A stretch of DNA of 64,000 bases from an uncultured Bacteroidia bacterium. GTDB lineage: Bacteria; Bacteroidota; Bacteroidia; NS11-12g; UBA9320. The first letter of the stretch is position 1. Every line of letters starts with the position of its first letter. Where the stretch lies: the NCBI GenBank assembly GCA_905478335.1, contig CAJQIC010000019.1, forward strand, positions 40,202 through 104,201. The letters are read 5' to 3'. The position numbers were made by a program, and so were the translations under genes. Under the pieces are notes generated by a model, which saw nothing but the letters and a program-made list of their open reading frames with translations, made no database searches and was not told the origin of the DNA. Shown here piece after piece: positions 1 through 10,344 of the stretch.

Positions 1-124
1 CCAAGTTTTCTTTAATGACTTTTAAGAGAACCTCTTCGCCGGTATCATTTTGTTTCAAAATGAATCCCCAACTAATAAGGGCGATTGGTGCAGCCACCAT
101 GCAAATCTTTATAAACTTTCTCAT
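1..124 (-). CDS. N-terminal fragment of an exported or membrane-anchored protein
   Basis: A minus-strand frame opens with ATG at 122-124 and runs off the left edge without a stop (41 codons). It begins MRKFIKICMVAAPIALIS, a basic start followed by a hydrophobic run of about 15 residues, so a signal peptide or N-terminal anchor. The visible mature part (GEEVLLKVIKENL) loosely resembles the start of Bacteroidota tail-specific (S41, Prc-type) proteases, but this is only a guess. It is divergent from the M13 peptidase gene; the 214 bases between them should hold both promoters, although no full TTG/TAnnTTTG pair is seen. Confidence 0.5.
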   Translation of the reverse strand, partial: MRKFIKICMVAAPIALISWGFILKQNDTGEEVLLKVIKENL

Positions 125-338
125 ACGTATACTATTTCTGAATTTGGCTTACATCGCAAATCAAGTAATTATTATGCGAATCTACAGCCATGTTTATTCC
201 TTGTCTAGGATATTTACGTAATGTATAAGTAAACCATGTGAAAAAGTAAGTTTTTTCGATGTTTCAGAACATTTGACCGATAAAATTTAGACCCTTTTTG
301 AAAAGTAGTTTATTTGCAAGGGATTTGATACAATAACA

Positions 339-2378
339 ATGAAACATCTAAAAACGGCAACAATTGGTCTGATCTTTATAATTGGCTTAGGATCTGAACC
401 TTTACAAAAAGGAAAACATATCCATAGTAAAGACCCAGTAGCGTTTGATTTAGCTAATTTAAATACGGACGTACAACCATGTGATAACTTCTATGCTTAC
501 GCTATTGGCAACTGGCAAAAGCTGAACCCGATACCACCAACAGAAGGACGGTGGATGAGTTTTAACGTATTGGCTGAAGAAAACAGAACAAAGATTCAAG
601 GCATTTTGAATGAAGCGCTTCAAGCGTCAAATCCGTCAAAGGGAAGTGATTTACAACTCATTCAGGATTTTTATAAATCAGCGCTAGATACGCAGTCACG
701 TGAGGAACGAGGATACGAGCCGTTACGACCAACATTGGAAACGATAGATCAGATCAATGATGAAATGAAGTTAAACCATGCATTTGCTTCATTAAGAAGA
801 ATGCGGGTATCTACGCCTGTATCGCTATATGTCAGCGTAGATGCGGAAAATAGCAATGAACATATTGTCGGCGCAGGTCAATCGGGTTTAACACTTGGAG
901 ACAAGTCGTATTATTTGCGTACGGAAGACAAGTACGTAGACATAAGAGATAAATATAAAGAGCACATCGATGAGATATTCAGAATTGCTGGTATGGACGC
1001 TAACAATGCAGGCGCACGCATACTCGAATTAGAGACAAAGCTTGCAGAGATTAGTTGGGATCGTAAAGATCTTCGTGATGCGGACAAGACGTACAATCGA
1101 ATGATTGTTGAGGAGTTTGATCAAACACTGGTAAACCTACAAATTAAAGAGATGTTAAATGTGATGGGTCTTTCCCATGCAGAAGAGATTGTGGTTGGCC
1201 CGGTAAGTTACTATACAGAATTAGACAAACTTGTAAATACCGTACGTTTAGAAGAATGGAAGCTGTATTTAACCTGGCACGTTTTTTCAAGTTTTTCTGC
1301 CCACATCAATGACGAATTTGAGCAAAAAAGTTTTGAGTTTTTTAATCGAGAGCTACGAGGTGTTAAAGAGATGCGTCCACGTAAAGAGCGGATTTTAAGA
1401 ACAATTGATGGTAATCTAGGTGAGCCATTGGGTAAATTATTTGTAGAGCAATACTTCCCTCAAGAGTCAAAAGAATACATGGCTACACTGATTGAAAACC
1501 TTCGAGGAGCATACAAAGAAAGCATTACAAACTTAACGTGGATGGGAGATGAGACTAAAGAAAAGGCGTTAAAAAAACTGTCCTCGTTTACATATAAAAT
1601 TGGGTATCCAAACGAATGGAAAGACTACTCAAAACTTGATATTCTGCCTAACGAGTATCTCCAGAACCTGCTTAACTTAAGTGCGTTTCGCTACGACCAA
1701 ATGATTGCCAAGCTGGGCAAACCAGTTGATAAAAAGGAATGGCACATGTCACCACAGATGGTTAACGCGTACTACAATAGAAGTGGTAATGAGATTGTTT
1801 TTCCAGCAGGAATTTTGCAACCACCATTTTTTCACCCCACGTTTGATGATGCTATAAATTATGGCGGGATAGGCGCAGTAATTGGTCATGAGTTCACTCA
1901 TGGTTTCGACGATCAGGGAGCTAAATATGACTGGGACGGAAACAAAAACGATTGGTGGACCGAAGACGACAAACAAAGGTTTAAAGAGTTAACGCAAAAA
2001 CTAGCGGACCAATACAGCAGTTACGAAGTACTTCCAGGTGAATTTGTCAATGGCCAACTTACTTTGGGAGAGAACATCGCGGATTTAGGTGGACTGACTT
2101 TGGCGTATATGGCGTGTGAGAAAGTAATGTCAAAAAAGAAGGATCCAAAGATTGATGGATTCACTTGGCAACAGAGATTCTTTCTTGGTTGGGCTAATGT
2201 TTGGAAGGGTAATATAACCGATGAAGCTTTGAGAAACAGAATTTTGACCGACCCACATTCACCAGGTGAACAAAGGGTTATTGGGCCATTAATCAACTTA
2301 TCTGAGTTTCAAAAAGCATTTAACTGTAAAAACTCCAAAATGTCTACATCTCAGGATGAGCAGATAAAGATTTGGTAG
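339..2378 (+). CDS. M13 family zinc metallopeptidase (PepO/neprilysin-like)
   Basis: A 679-residue endopeptidase of the M13 (neprilysin, PepO) family, expected in the periplasm or at the cell surface where it would cut short peptides. The zinc site is complete: HEFTH at residues 517-521 supplies two His ligands and the catalytic Glu, and GENIADLGG at 577-585 supplies the third ligand, Glu578. The substrate-binding NAYY motif precedes the zinc site, and the family N-terminal part (CDNFYAYAIGNW) follows the leader. The length is normal for the family, and the C-terminal Trp (IKIW then TAG) matches the family end, so the TAG is a true stop. The N-terminus is hydrophobic but has no sharp signal-peptidase site. 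It is monocistronic by spacing: 148 bases to the next gene, which has its own promoter. Confidence 0.93.
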   Translation: MKHLKTATIGLIFIIGLGSEPLQKGKHIHSKDPVAFDLANLNTDVQPCDNFYAYAIGNWQKLNPIPPTEGRWMSFNVLAEENRTKIQGILNEALQASNPSKGSDLQLIQDFYKSALDTQSREERGYEPLRPTLETIDQINDEMKLNHAFASLRRMRVSTPVSLYVSVDAENSNEHIVGAGQSGLTLGDKSYYLRTEDKYVDIRDKYKEHIDEIFRIAGMDANNAGARILELETKLAEISWDRKDLRDADKTYNRMIVEEFDQTLVNLQIKEMLNVMGLSHAEEIVVGPVSYYTELDKLVNTVRLEEWKLYLTWHVFSSFSAHINDEFEQKSFEFFNRELRGVKEMRPRKERILRTIDGNLGEPLGKLFVEQYFPQESKEYMATLIENLRGAYKESITNLTWMGDETKEKALKKLSSFTYKIGYPNEWKDYSKLDILPNEYLQNLLNLSAFRYDQMIAKLGKPVDKKEWHMSPQMVNAYYNRSGNEIVFPAGILQPPFFHPTFDDAINYGGIGAVIGHEFTHGFDDQGAKYDWDGNKNDWWTEDDKQRFKELTQKLADQYSSYEVLPGEFVNGQLTLGENIADLGGLTLAYMACEKVMSKKKDPKIDGFTWQQRFFLGWANVWKGNITDEALRNRILTDPHSPGEQRVIGPLINLSEFQKAFNCKNSKMSTSQDEQIKIW

Positions 2379-2492
2379 GCGACAATGCGACATTATTTGT
2401 TCACACAAGGCCCCAGTTCGTAAAGTCAGTGAGGTAGACTTATGCCTGTCCAATGGTTAAGTTAATTGGGTGTAAAATAACATTGACGGGAT

Positions 2493-2522
2493 ACTTCGTA
2501 GTGTAATTTGCAGTTACCTTTG
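2493..2522 (+). promoter_or_regulatory. Bacteroidota-type promoter of the nuclease-fold gene
   Basis: TTG at 2493-2495, 19 bases, then TACCTTTG at 2515-2522. This fits the phylum consensus TTG-N17-23-TAnnTTTG. Only four bases separate the -7 box from the ATG at 2527, which predicts a leaderless or nearly leaderless transcript. Confidence 0.65.
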
Positions 2523-2526
2523 CACT

Positions 2527-3822
2527 ATGGTTAGGGTTATTATTTTTCTACTTCTTGCTGGAAACATGTCACTTGTGTTTGCGCAAGACACGGTTAGTTT
2601 TATGCATTACAATCTGTTGAATTATCGCAACACAACTAACCAATGCACCAATAGCACCAACAACCCAGAAACTAAAGAGGATCACCTAGAAACGATTGTT
2701 TCTTATGTAAAGCCCGATATTCTGACCATAAACGAGATGGGGGCAAACTGGTTAAATCCCAACAAGTTACTTACGAATTCATTAAACAAAAATGGGGTAA
2801 GTCACTACGACCAAGCGGAGTTTGCGAATAATAGCTTTAGTAGTTTGACGAACATGCTGTTTTTTAATAGCGACAAGCTAGAAATGTATGACCAGGTAGC
2901 CTTAATTAAAGACGTCAATAATCAAGAAATGGTGCGTGTGATTGATGTCTACACGTTGTATGTGAAAAACGGAGCATTGTTAACAGGCGATACTACTTTT
3001 CTAACGGTTTTTGTGGCTCACCTGAAGGCGGGTTCAACTTCTACTGATAAGGATAAAAGACAAGAGATGGCAAAAGCGGCTATGGAATACTTGAAGGACA
3101 ATCACAAGTCTCACAGCTACTTCTTTGCTGGCGATTTCAATATCCGCACCCATAGCGAAGCGTGTTATCAAACAATTACTAAGAACAGTGCAACCACGAT
3201 CCGGTTTTACGACCCCAAAGACGCTCCTGGCAGTTGGAATAATAGTAGTACGTATTCAAACTTGCATACACAAAGTACGCATGATGGCGATTCACGAGGT
3301 GGTTGTTTTAGCACTGGAGGAATGGATGATAGATTTGATTTTATACTCTGTGGCAAAGAGGTAATTGATGGCACATACGGTGTACAATACGTTGATGGCT
3401 CATACACTGCCCTTGGTCAAGACAGTCGCAGGTTTAACGGCAATATCAAATACCCAGCGAGCAATATTATTCCGGCATCGGTACAAAACGCCTTATATGA
3501 AATGTCTGATCACCTTCCGGTGCTGATGAATGTCAGTGTAAAGGACAACAGCGTTTCGGTGACCAAGATGCTGGCTAAATCGAAAATAGTTGTATCACAT
3601 CTTCATGATGGTACTTTAAAAGTGCACCTACCAATTGGGAATACATATACAGAGCTAAGAGTCATAGATATGGGCGGAAAAATTGTTCGTCAAAAGGTCA
3701 ATCTTACCGGAAATAAGTGGCAAGTTGCTACAGCTGGACTGCCTAATGGATTGTATCTAATAAATGCGATTACCAGCACCGGCGAGGTTTACACGCATAA
3801 AGTTGGAATTCAGAGTAATTAA
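2527..3822 (+). CDS. Secreted endonuclease/exonuclease/phosphatase-fold protein with T9SS sorting domain
   Basis: A 431-residue secreted protein. The signal peptide ends ...SLVFA|Q with Gln20 at the predicted mature start. The body is an endonuclease/exonuclease/phosphatase (EEP, DNase I-like) domain: an early NEMG element carrying the metal-binding Glu, GDFN at 202-205, and the closing SDHLP at 327-331 with His329. The last ~75 residues form a T9SS type A sorting domain (LPNGLYLINAI...), so export through the outer membrane and surface attachment or release is expected. The substrate cannot be told from sequence; nuclease and phosphodiesterase are both possible. The stop codon shares one base with the ATG of the following barrel gene (TAATG), so the two are probably translationally coupled. 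Confidence 0.88.
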   Translation: MVRVIIFLLLAGNMSLVFAQDTVSFMHYNLLNYRNTTNQCTNSTNNPETKEDHLETIVSYVKPDILTINEMGANWLNPNKLLTNSLNKNGVSHYDQAEFANNSFSSLTNMLFFNSDKLEMYDQVALIKDVNNQEMVRVIDVYTLYVKNGALLTGDTTFLTVFVAHLKAGSTSTDKDKRQEMAKAAMEYLKDNHKSHSYFFAGDFNIRTHSEACYQTITKNSATTIRFYDPKDAPGSWNNSSTYSNLHTQSTHDGDSRGGCFSTGGMDDRFDFILCGKEVIDGTYGVQYVDGSYTALGQDSRRFNGNIKYPASNIIPASVQNALYEMSDHLPVLMNVSVKDNSVSVTKMLAKSKIVVSHLHDGTLKVHLPIGNTYTELRVIDMGGKIVRQKVNLTGNKWQVATAGLPNGLYLINAITSTGEVYTHKVGIQSN

Positions 3823-4700
3823 TGCGGATTATACAAGCCATACTCCTTATCTATACACTGATATTAAATGGGACTGTATTTGCGCAATATGATTTTTACA
3901 ATAAGCCAAAGGTTGAAAAATTTGCTTTTGTAGGAGGCAGCTATTTTTTTGGGGACATTGGAGGCAGGCAGGAAAATTCGGTTCTTCTTTTTGGCTACGA
4001 AGATTTGGATTTAAGTGCCACTAAACCATGCCTTGGTACAGGCGTAAGGCAAAACTTCAACCGGGTGATTGCTTTAAGGACTGGTTTAAGCTATGTATAC
4101 CTTGAGCAATCCGACGCGAAATCCTATTCCAAAAGTCGACACCCAAGAAACTTGAGTTTTAGAACCCATATCCTGGAAGCATCCGCATTGATGGAATTTC
4201 GCGTTGCCAAGTTCAATCTGAATACAAAGAAGAGAAGAAGCAGTTGGGAATATTATGTTTTTGGTGGCGTTGCTGGATTTTATTACAGCCCACAGGCTAA
4301 GTATAAGACACGATATGTGTCCTTGCGACCATTAACAACAGAAGGTCAAGGCTTAAAACCAGGAACGAAGCCATATTCAGTGGTTGATATTGCCATTCCT
4401 ATTGGTGGTGGGTTACGTTACGGGTATGGATTTGGTAATACGGTATTCGTTGAGTTAGGCTATCGCGCTACGAACACGGACTATATTGATGATGTAAGTA
4501 CAAGTTACTATTCTCGAGAAGAATTACTGATTAACCGAGGAAGGGTGTCTGCAGCCATGAGTTATAGGGGCGATGAAGATCAATATAAGGCAGGACGGGA
4601 TAGAGGTAGTCGATATAACAAGGATCACTTCTTATTAATTAATATTGGACTTTCCATGCCTTTGAGAAGCAGAAAGCCGGTCTGGTTTCAAGGAAAGTAG
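3822..4700 (+). CDS. Outer-membrane beta-barrel protein (DUF6089-like)
   Basis: A 292-residue protein with a signal peptide ending TVFA|Q (Gln22) and alternating, aromatic-rich beta-strands typical of an outer-membrane barrel. The opening FVGGSYFFGDIGG matches the start of the DUF6089-type barrel family of Bacteroidota. The family has no established function. The start overlaps the upstream nuclease-fold stop by one base, which points to a two-gene unit, although barrel and nuclease need not cooperate. No terminator is visible in the 120 bases before the next gene. Confidence 0.75.
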   Translation: MRIIQAILLIYTLILNGTVFAQYDFYNKPKVEKFAFVGGSYFFGDIGGRQENSVLLFGYEDLDLSATKPCLGTGVRQNFNRVIALRTGLSYVYLEQSDAKSYSKSRHPRNLSFRTHILEASALMEFRVAKFNLNTKKRRSSWEYYVFGGVAGFYYSPQAKYKTRYVSLRPLTTEGQGLKPGTKPYSVVDIAIPIGGGLRYGYGFGNTVFVELGYRATNTDYIDDVSTSYYSREELLINRGRVSAAMSYRGDEDQYKAGRDRGSRYNKDHFLLINIGLSMPLRSRKPVWFQGK

Positions 4701-4820
4701 TTCCTTTTACAAAAAATATAAAATCACATACGGAAAATAATTCCACAACCACTTATAATTAAATAAGGTCCTATCCGACAACATGTGTAATTAAAATTGA
4801 ATTCGAAATCAGTTTTAATT

Positions 4821-7800
4821 ATGCAAAAGTCTTATCACATTTTTCTCGTTTTATTATTGTCAGTTGTTGCTTGTAATAACAAGTCTACGATTCCTGTTTA
4901 CAATTCTGAATTTGTTGAACATATTTCAGCCTATACCTCTGGAGTTATCGGAAGAGATGCGTCTGTAAAAGTGGTTATTTCCGAACCGGTAAAAGACGCA
5001 AAAATGAATAGAATAGACCCCAATGTTTTGTTAGGGTTTAGGCCGAATATCAAAGGAAACGCAGTATGGATTGACAATAGAACAATCGAATTCACACCAG
5101 CCGAACAGCTACCACGAGGAACGGTTTATCAAGGGGTATTTTACTTAGGCAAGCTGAAATCAATCAAAAGAGTGTTAAAGAAATTTCCATTCCGTTTTGA
5201 AACAAGAAAGCAGAAGCTGAATTTGGTGTTAAACGGTTTGCGGACCTACGGAGACAACAATCCCAGATACAGGCACCTTTCAGGCAAAGTAATCGCCAGC
5301 GATCAAGAGGAAGTTAGTTTAATTAAGCAATGTTTATCCGCTGATGACGGAACACAAACACTTAGCATAAAATGGTTAAGTCATTCTGGAAATACATTTC
5401 ATTTTAAAATCGATAGTTTAAAAAGGGGAGAATTTCAGAAAGAAGTGATTTTAAAACTGCGCGGCAAAACTGTTGAGTCTGAATCGGATGACACCAGAGT
5501 TGTTCATCTCTCAGGAATGGGCATATTCAGACTGGAATCTGTACGCGTCACAAACGAGCCAGATCAAAAAATTGATTTGTACTTTTCTGAAAGTTTAAAT
5601 AGCGTGCAAAGTTTAATCGGACTTATTATGCTTGATAGTCAGCGGGTCAAGAACTATGAATTGTCTGGTAATAAACTTACAATCTACCCACTGAAGAGAC
5701 TGACAGGGACACACAGTATTTTTTGCTCGTCTGATATTAAGAATTACGCAGGGTATAGACTCAAGAAGGACGTTTCTCGTTCGATACATTTTGAACGGAC
5801 AAAGCCAAAATTGCGCATGATTGGTAAAGGGACCATTGTACCAGATGCGAAAGGTGTTGTATTCCCTTTTGAAACAATGGCACTAAAAGCCGTTGATGTT
5901 TGGATTTATCAAATTCATGAAAAGAACATACCTCAGTTTCTGCAGGTCAATGACCTAAATGGTAACCGTGAATTGTCAAGAGTTGGGTCATTGGTTTATT
6001 CAGGAAAGGTTGATCTAGCAGAACATAAAAAGCCGGTCGAGAATCAGTGGTCTAGATATACTTTGAATATCAACAAATACATCAAGAAACAACCCGGAGC
6101 TATTTATCGGGTTTTGATTGGGTATCGAAGTTCGTATACCTTCTTTGACTGTGAAGAAGGCCAAAGTGATTATTCACTTGATGAAGATGGATTATGCCAC
6201 GAATATTACAATGGCGAAAACAATAATTTAGTCGGTTATACTCCGTGTGATAGCCGGTTCTATTACAGCGGTTCACTTTGTCGAAATATTTTGGCATCAG
6301 ATATTGGTCTGATAGTAAAAAAGGGAGCGGATGAAAAAACACATGTTTTTGTGAGTTCCTTAATCAACGCACAACCCCTTGCCAATACCAAGCTAGAATT
6401 TTTCACGTATCAGAATACAAAAATTAGGACTGTATACGCTGACCAATTGGGTATGGCTGAAATTAAACTTGCCAAAGAGGCATACATGATTGTAGCTAGT
6501 TCAGGAGCGCAAAAGGGATATCTCAAACTGGGGAATGGACGTAACAATTCTACAAGTAAGTTCGATGTTGGAGGGGTAAATGGTTCGGCTATGGTAGACG
6601 GGAAAATATACACGGAACGCGGCGTGTGGAGGCCTGGGGATAGCATATACAGCTGCTTTACCTTACAGGATAAGCAAAACAATTTACCAGTGAATACTCC
6701 AGTTACTTTTGAGTTGGTTAACCCAAGAGGTCAGGTAGTACGCAAAAAGGTGAGAACTACATCAGTTGGTGACGTGTACGATTTTAGAACATCAACTGAG
6801 GTGAAATGGACAACAGGGAATTATACAGCACGGGTGAAAGTCGGAGGTTCGACATTTTACAAAACACTAGCCATAGAAACAGTAAAACCTAACCGGTTAA
6901 AAATCGGTATTGCGGTTAAGGATAGTTTGATTACAATTGGTACGGAAAACAAGATTTTTATTGGGGCATCTTGGTTACATGGCGCTCCAGCGCCAGACTT
7001 ACATTACACAGTTACAGGTAGGTTAACCCCAGTTCATACTCGGTTTTCAAACTTCACAACTTTTGACTTTGATGACAGAACGAAACCAACTCAAGCCAAG
7101 GATTTGATATTGTCTGAAGGCGAATTAGATGAAAGTGGTACTGCAAGTTTTAAACCAGATTTTGCATTAAATACGGATGTTAGAGGGAGTTTAAAGGTGA
7201 ACTTAATGGCTAAGGTTTTTGAAAAAGGAGGGAATTTTAGCCAAGACTATGGCACCTTTCCAATTAAAGTGTTTAGGAGTTATGTCGGCATCGAACCACC
7301 TCAAGCTAACGAACGCGACAATAGTTTGGAAACAGACAAAAGGCACACTTTTCGCTTGGTAAATCTTACAGACAAAGGCACTCCAATAACAGGAAAAAAA
7401 CTTGAAGTCAAAATATATAAGATTGACTGGAATTGGTGGTGGGACAATAATGGGAACTTATCTACTTATATGCAGTCCAATGGTTTGTTTCCGGTACTTG
7501 ATACTGTAGTAACAACCAATGGAACAGGACTTTCTGCCACATCTTTTGCATTACCCTACCCCAATTGGGGGCGCTTCGTCATGATAGCAAAGGATCCGAT
7601 TTCGTTGCATAGAAGCGCTCACACATTTTATGTTGATTGGCCTTACTGGAAAAGAGGGAATAGAAACAGCACGACTCAGGCCAAAACTATTGTGCTTACT
7701 AGTAACAAAACACAGTACAGTGTTGGCGAAAAAGTCAACATCACCATACCGTCTTCTGATTATGGAAGGGCTTTGGTTTGTGTAGAGAACGGATCATCCG

Positions 7801-10295
7801 TTTTGAAAAAGTTTTGGGTAAATGGAAGTAAAGGAGAGACAAAGTTTAGTTTTAGAACCACCGCCCAAATGACGCCTAATGTGTATGTACACGTGAGCTA
7901 TTTACAAACGTATAAACATAAAGACAATGATCTTCCAGCACGCTTATATGGCATCCTACCGATTAAGGTTGAAAACGCAAAGAGTCATTTACATCCTAAG
8001 TTAATAGTTAAGGACGAGATACGTCCAGACAGAAGAGAATTGGTTCAAGTGAAAGAAAAGTATGGACGACCAATGACCTATACGCTAGCAGTAGTGGATG
8101 AAGGTTTGTTGGATTTGACACATTTTAAAACACCAGACTTGTGGAGTCATTTTTACCAAAAACAAGGCTTGGGTGTCCGTACGTGGGATTTGTACGATGA
8201 GGTGATGGGTGGATATGCAGGAAAATATGGAAACGTATTAAGCGTCGGTGGCGATGAAGCAGGAGGAGTAGATGAGTCGGTTCATAAGGCAAATAGATTT
8301 AAACCAGCTGTGAAATTTTTTGGGCCTTTTACCCTAAAGCCAGGTCAAACCGCCCGATATTTCGTTGAGATGGGCGCATATATCGGCGCAGTAAGAATGA
8401 TGGTTATTGCACGACAAGACGATGCCTATGGGAAGGCAGAAAAGTCCGTTAAGGTTAAAAAACCAATCATGATTTTACCTACTATGCCTCGGGTGTTAAG
8501 TCCTGGTGAAACTGTCCAAATTCCAGTAACGGTATTCTCGCTTGAAGAGGGCAGAAAATCTGTCACGGTAAAAGTCAAAACTAAAGGAGGGCTGCGCCTA
8601 ATTGGCTCTAATACCAAGACTATCGAATTCAGTACTTCGGGCGATGAGACCATTTATTTTTTGGCAGAGGTTGCCGAGCAAGTTGGTGTTGCTAAAGCGA
8701 TATGTACCGCATCAGTGGGAAGCGAAAAGGCTTCTAAATCGATTGAAATTGCCATTCGTACACCCAATCCGAGTATTACGGATGTAACGGACATGGTTGT
8801 GCAATCCGGAGAAACAAAGTCGTCTGAGGTAGTGCTAAAAGGTTTGGACGGAACAAATAACTGTGCGATAGAAGTATCCGCCTTGCCACCACTGAATCTA
8901 CAATCTAGGTTAAACCAGTTGCTACAGTATCCACATGGTTGCGTTGAGCAAACCACGAGCTCTGTATTTGCTCAATTGTTTTTGAGTGACATTCTTACAT
9001 TAAGTGAGGATCAATTGTTTAGGTCAAGTGAAAATATTCAAGCCGCCATCAGAAGGCTATATCTTTTTCAAAATAGTTCGGGTGGATTGGGTTACTGGCC
9101 CGGAGCTCGAGAGAGCAGCCCATGGGGTTCAAATTATGCAGGGCACTTTTTACTATTAGCACAACAGAAAGGGTACAAGGTTGACAAACAATTTATGAAA
9201 AGTTGGTTGTCTTATCAGAAAAAAGAAGCAAAGAGTTATAGGAAAAATCGGTATGGAGATGACCTGATTCAAGCGTACAGATTATACACACTTGTATTGG
9301 CAGATGAAACCGACCTAGCCTCAATGAACAGAATGCGTGAAAGCAGTGAAATTTCTCCGATTGTTAAATGGAGGTTGGCCGCCGCTTATGCGAAGGCAGG
9401 CATGCCTGAAGTAGCCGAGAACTTAATCGATCAATTAGCCTTTACCACCCAAACGTACAACGCCGGACATGGATACACGTTTGGTAGTGCGCTGAGAGAT
9501 AAAGCGATGATACTGGAAACGTTAGGTTTGATTGGCAACCAACTTGACTATGCTGATTTGATGAAAGAGATAGCAGAACAATTGGCTTCAAATCGATGGT
9601 TGAGCACGCAAGAGACTGCCTACAGCCTTATCGCGATTTCAAGTATCTACAAACAAAGTAAAGGCAATGGAGAGCTTCATTTTGATTTAACACAAGGTGG
9701 ACATACATCCACGATAAAAACAGGTAAAGCAATTTTTCAAAAGGAGTTAATACGAAACGCTAGGAATAAAAAGCTCCCAATCGGTATAACAAATCATGGT
9801 GACGGGTTGCTATTTGTAAGGGTTATCAAAACTTTTGTCCCACTACAATCTGATACCATTAAGAAAAGCAACCACCTTTCATTACAGGTACAATATGTTA
9901 ACTATAAGGGCGCAACGATTGATCCGAGCAAGTTGGAACAAGGAACAGAGTTTAAGGCCATCGTTTCAATCAAAAATGGTGTTCAAAAAGGGTACTTAAA
10001 AGATTTGGCTTTGTCTTTTATGATGCCAACGGGGTGGGAGATAGAAAACAGCCGTATGCAAGGAAGTGGTAACTATAATTTTGTTCATCAAGACTTCAGA
10101 GACGATAGAGTATATACGTACTTAAATATTCAAAGTAATGGGGTTAGAAGGTACGAGTACAAACTTACCGCCACATATGCAGGACGGTTTTTTCAACCCA
10201 CTGTTTCGGTTGAAAGCATGTATGACAATACCATTGTAGCGACTCAACCCGGAGGTTGGGTAGAAGTTGTAGAACGCGAAGTCCAACCACAATAA
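4821..10295 (+). CDS. Alpha-2-macroglobulin family lipoprotein (YfhM-like)
   Basis: An 1824-residue bacterial alpha-2-macroglobulin, a periplasmic protease trap. I start it at ATG 4821 rather than the upstream TTG 4797, because this gives a clean lipoprotein signal (LLLSVVAC, Cys18). Repeated macroglobulin (MG) beta-domains follow, with the family landmarks TERGVWRPGDSI in the middle and AVVDEGLLDLTHF before the bait-proximal region. The thioester motif GCVEQ is intact (Cys1374, Gln1377), so covalent trapping of a protease is possible. The C-terminal region holds the alpha-helical thioester-domain toroid and the receptor-binding-like domain. Many homologues sit beside penicillin-binding protein 1C; here no such gene is adjacent. 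Length is usual for the family. Confidence 0.93.
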   Translation: MQKSYHIFLVLLLSVVACNNKSTIPVYNSEFVEHISAYTSGVIGRDASVKVVISEPVKDAKMNRIDPNVLLGFRPNIKGNAVWIDNRTIEFTPAEQLPRGTVYQGVFYLGKLKSIKRVLKKFPFRFETRKQKLNLVLNGLRTYGDNNPRYRHLSGKVIASDQEEVSLIKQCLSADDGTQTLSIKWLSHSGNTFHFKIDSLKRGEFQKEVILKLRGKTVESESDDTRVVHLSGMGIFRLESVRVTNEPDQKIDLYFSESLNSVQSLIGLIMLDSQRVKNYELSGNKLTIYPLKRLTGTHSIFCSSDIKNYAGYRLKKDVSRSIHFERTKPKLRMIGKGTIVPDAKGVVFPFETMALKAVDVWIYQIHEKNIPQFLQVNDLNGNRELSRVGSLVYSGKVDLAEHKKPVENQWSRYTLNINKYIKKQPGAIYRVLIGYRSSYTFFDCEEGQSDYSLDEDGLCHEYYNGENNNLVGYTPCDSRFYYSGSLCRNILASDIGLIVKKGADEKTHVFVSSLINAQPLANTKLEFFTYQNTKIRTVYADQLGMAEIKLAKEAYMIVASSGAQKGYLKLGNGRNNSTSKFDVGGVNGSAMVDGKIYTERGVWRPGDSIYSCFTLQDKQNNLPVNTPVTFELVNPRGQVVRKKVRTTSVGDVYDFRTSTEVKWTTGNYTARVKVGGSTFYKTLAIETVKPNRLKIGIAVKDSLITIGTENKIFIGASWLHGAPAPDLHYTVTGRLTPVHTRFSNFTTFDFDDRTKPTQAKDLILSEGELDESGTASFKPDFALNTDVRGSLKVNLMAKVFEKGGNFSQDYGTFPIKVFRSYVGIEPPQANERDNSLETDKRHTFRLVNLTDKGTPITGKKLEVKIYKIDWNWWWDNNGNLSTYMQSNGLFPVLDTVVTTNGTGLSATSFALPYPNWGRFVMIAKDPISLHRSAHTFYVDWPYWKRGNRNSTTQAKTIVLTSNKTQYSVGEKVNITIPSSDYGRALVCVENGSSVLKKFWVNGSKGETKFSFRTTAQMTPNVYVHVSYLQTYKHKDNDLPARLYGILPIKVENAKSHLHPKLIVKDEIRPDRRELVQVKEKYGRPMTYTLAVVDEGLLDLTHFKTPDLWSHFYQKQGLGVRTWDLYDEVMGGYAGKYGNVLSVGGDEAGGVDESVHKANRFKPAVKFFGPFTLKPGQTARYFVEMGAYIGAVRMMVIARQDDAYGKAEKSVKVKKPIMILPTMPRVLSPGETVQIPVTVFSLEEGRKSVTVKVKTKGGLRLIGSNTKTIEFSTSGDETIYFLAEVAEQVGVAKAICTASVGSEKASKSIEIAIRTPNPSITDVTDMVVQSGETKSSEVVLKGLDGTNNCAIEVSALPPLNLQSRLNQLLQYPHGCVEQTTSSVFAQLFLSDILTLSEDQLFRSSENIQAAIRRLYLFQNSSGGLGYWPGARESSPWGSNYAGHFLLLAQQKGYKVDKQFMKSWLSYQKKEAKSYRKNRYGDDLIQAYRLYTLVLADETDLASMNRMRESSEISPIVKWRLAAAYAKAGMPEVAENLIDQLAFTTQTYNAGHGYTFGSALRDKAMILETLGLIGNQLDYADLMKEIAEQLASNRWLSTQETAYSLIAISSIYKQSKGNGELHFDLTQGGHTSTIKTGKAIFQKELIRNARNKKLPIGITNHGDGLLFVRVIKTFVPLQSDTIKKSNHLSLQVQYVNYKGATIDPSKLEQGTEFKAIVSIKNGVQKGYLKDLALSFMMPTGWEIENSRMQGSGNYNFVHQDFRDDRVYTYLNIQSNGVRRYEYKLTATYAGRFFQPTVSVESMYDNTIVATQPGGWVEVVEREVQPQ

Positions 10296-10300
10296 AGATT

Positions 10301-10344
10301 TAGCTCGGATGGTGTATACTTGTATTGATATGTCATCCGAGCTA
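10301..10344 (+). repeat. 11-bp inverted repeat over the glycosylase start codons
   Basis: TAGCTCGGATG at 10301-10311 is the exact reverse complement of CATCCGAGCTA at 10334-10344, with a 22-base loop. The first candidate ATG (10309) is inside the left arm and the second (10330) lies at the end of the loop. No T-run follows, so it is not a standard terminator. It could mask or set the start of the downstream gene. Confidence 0.5.
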
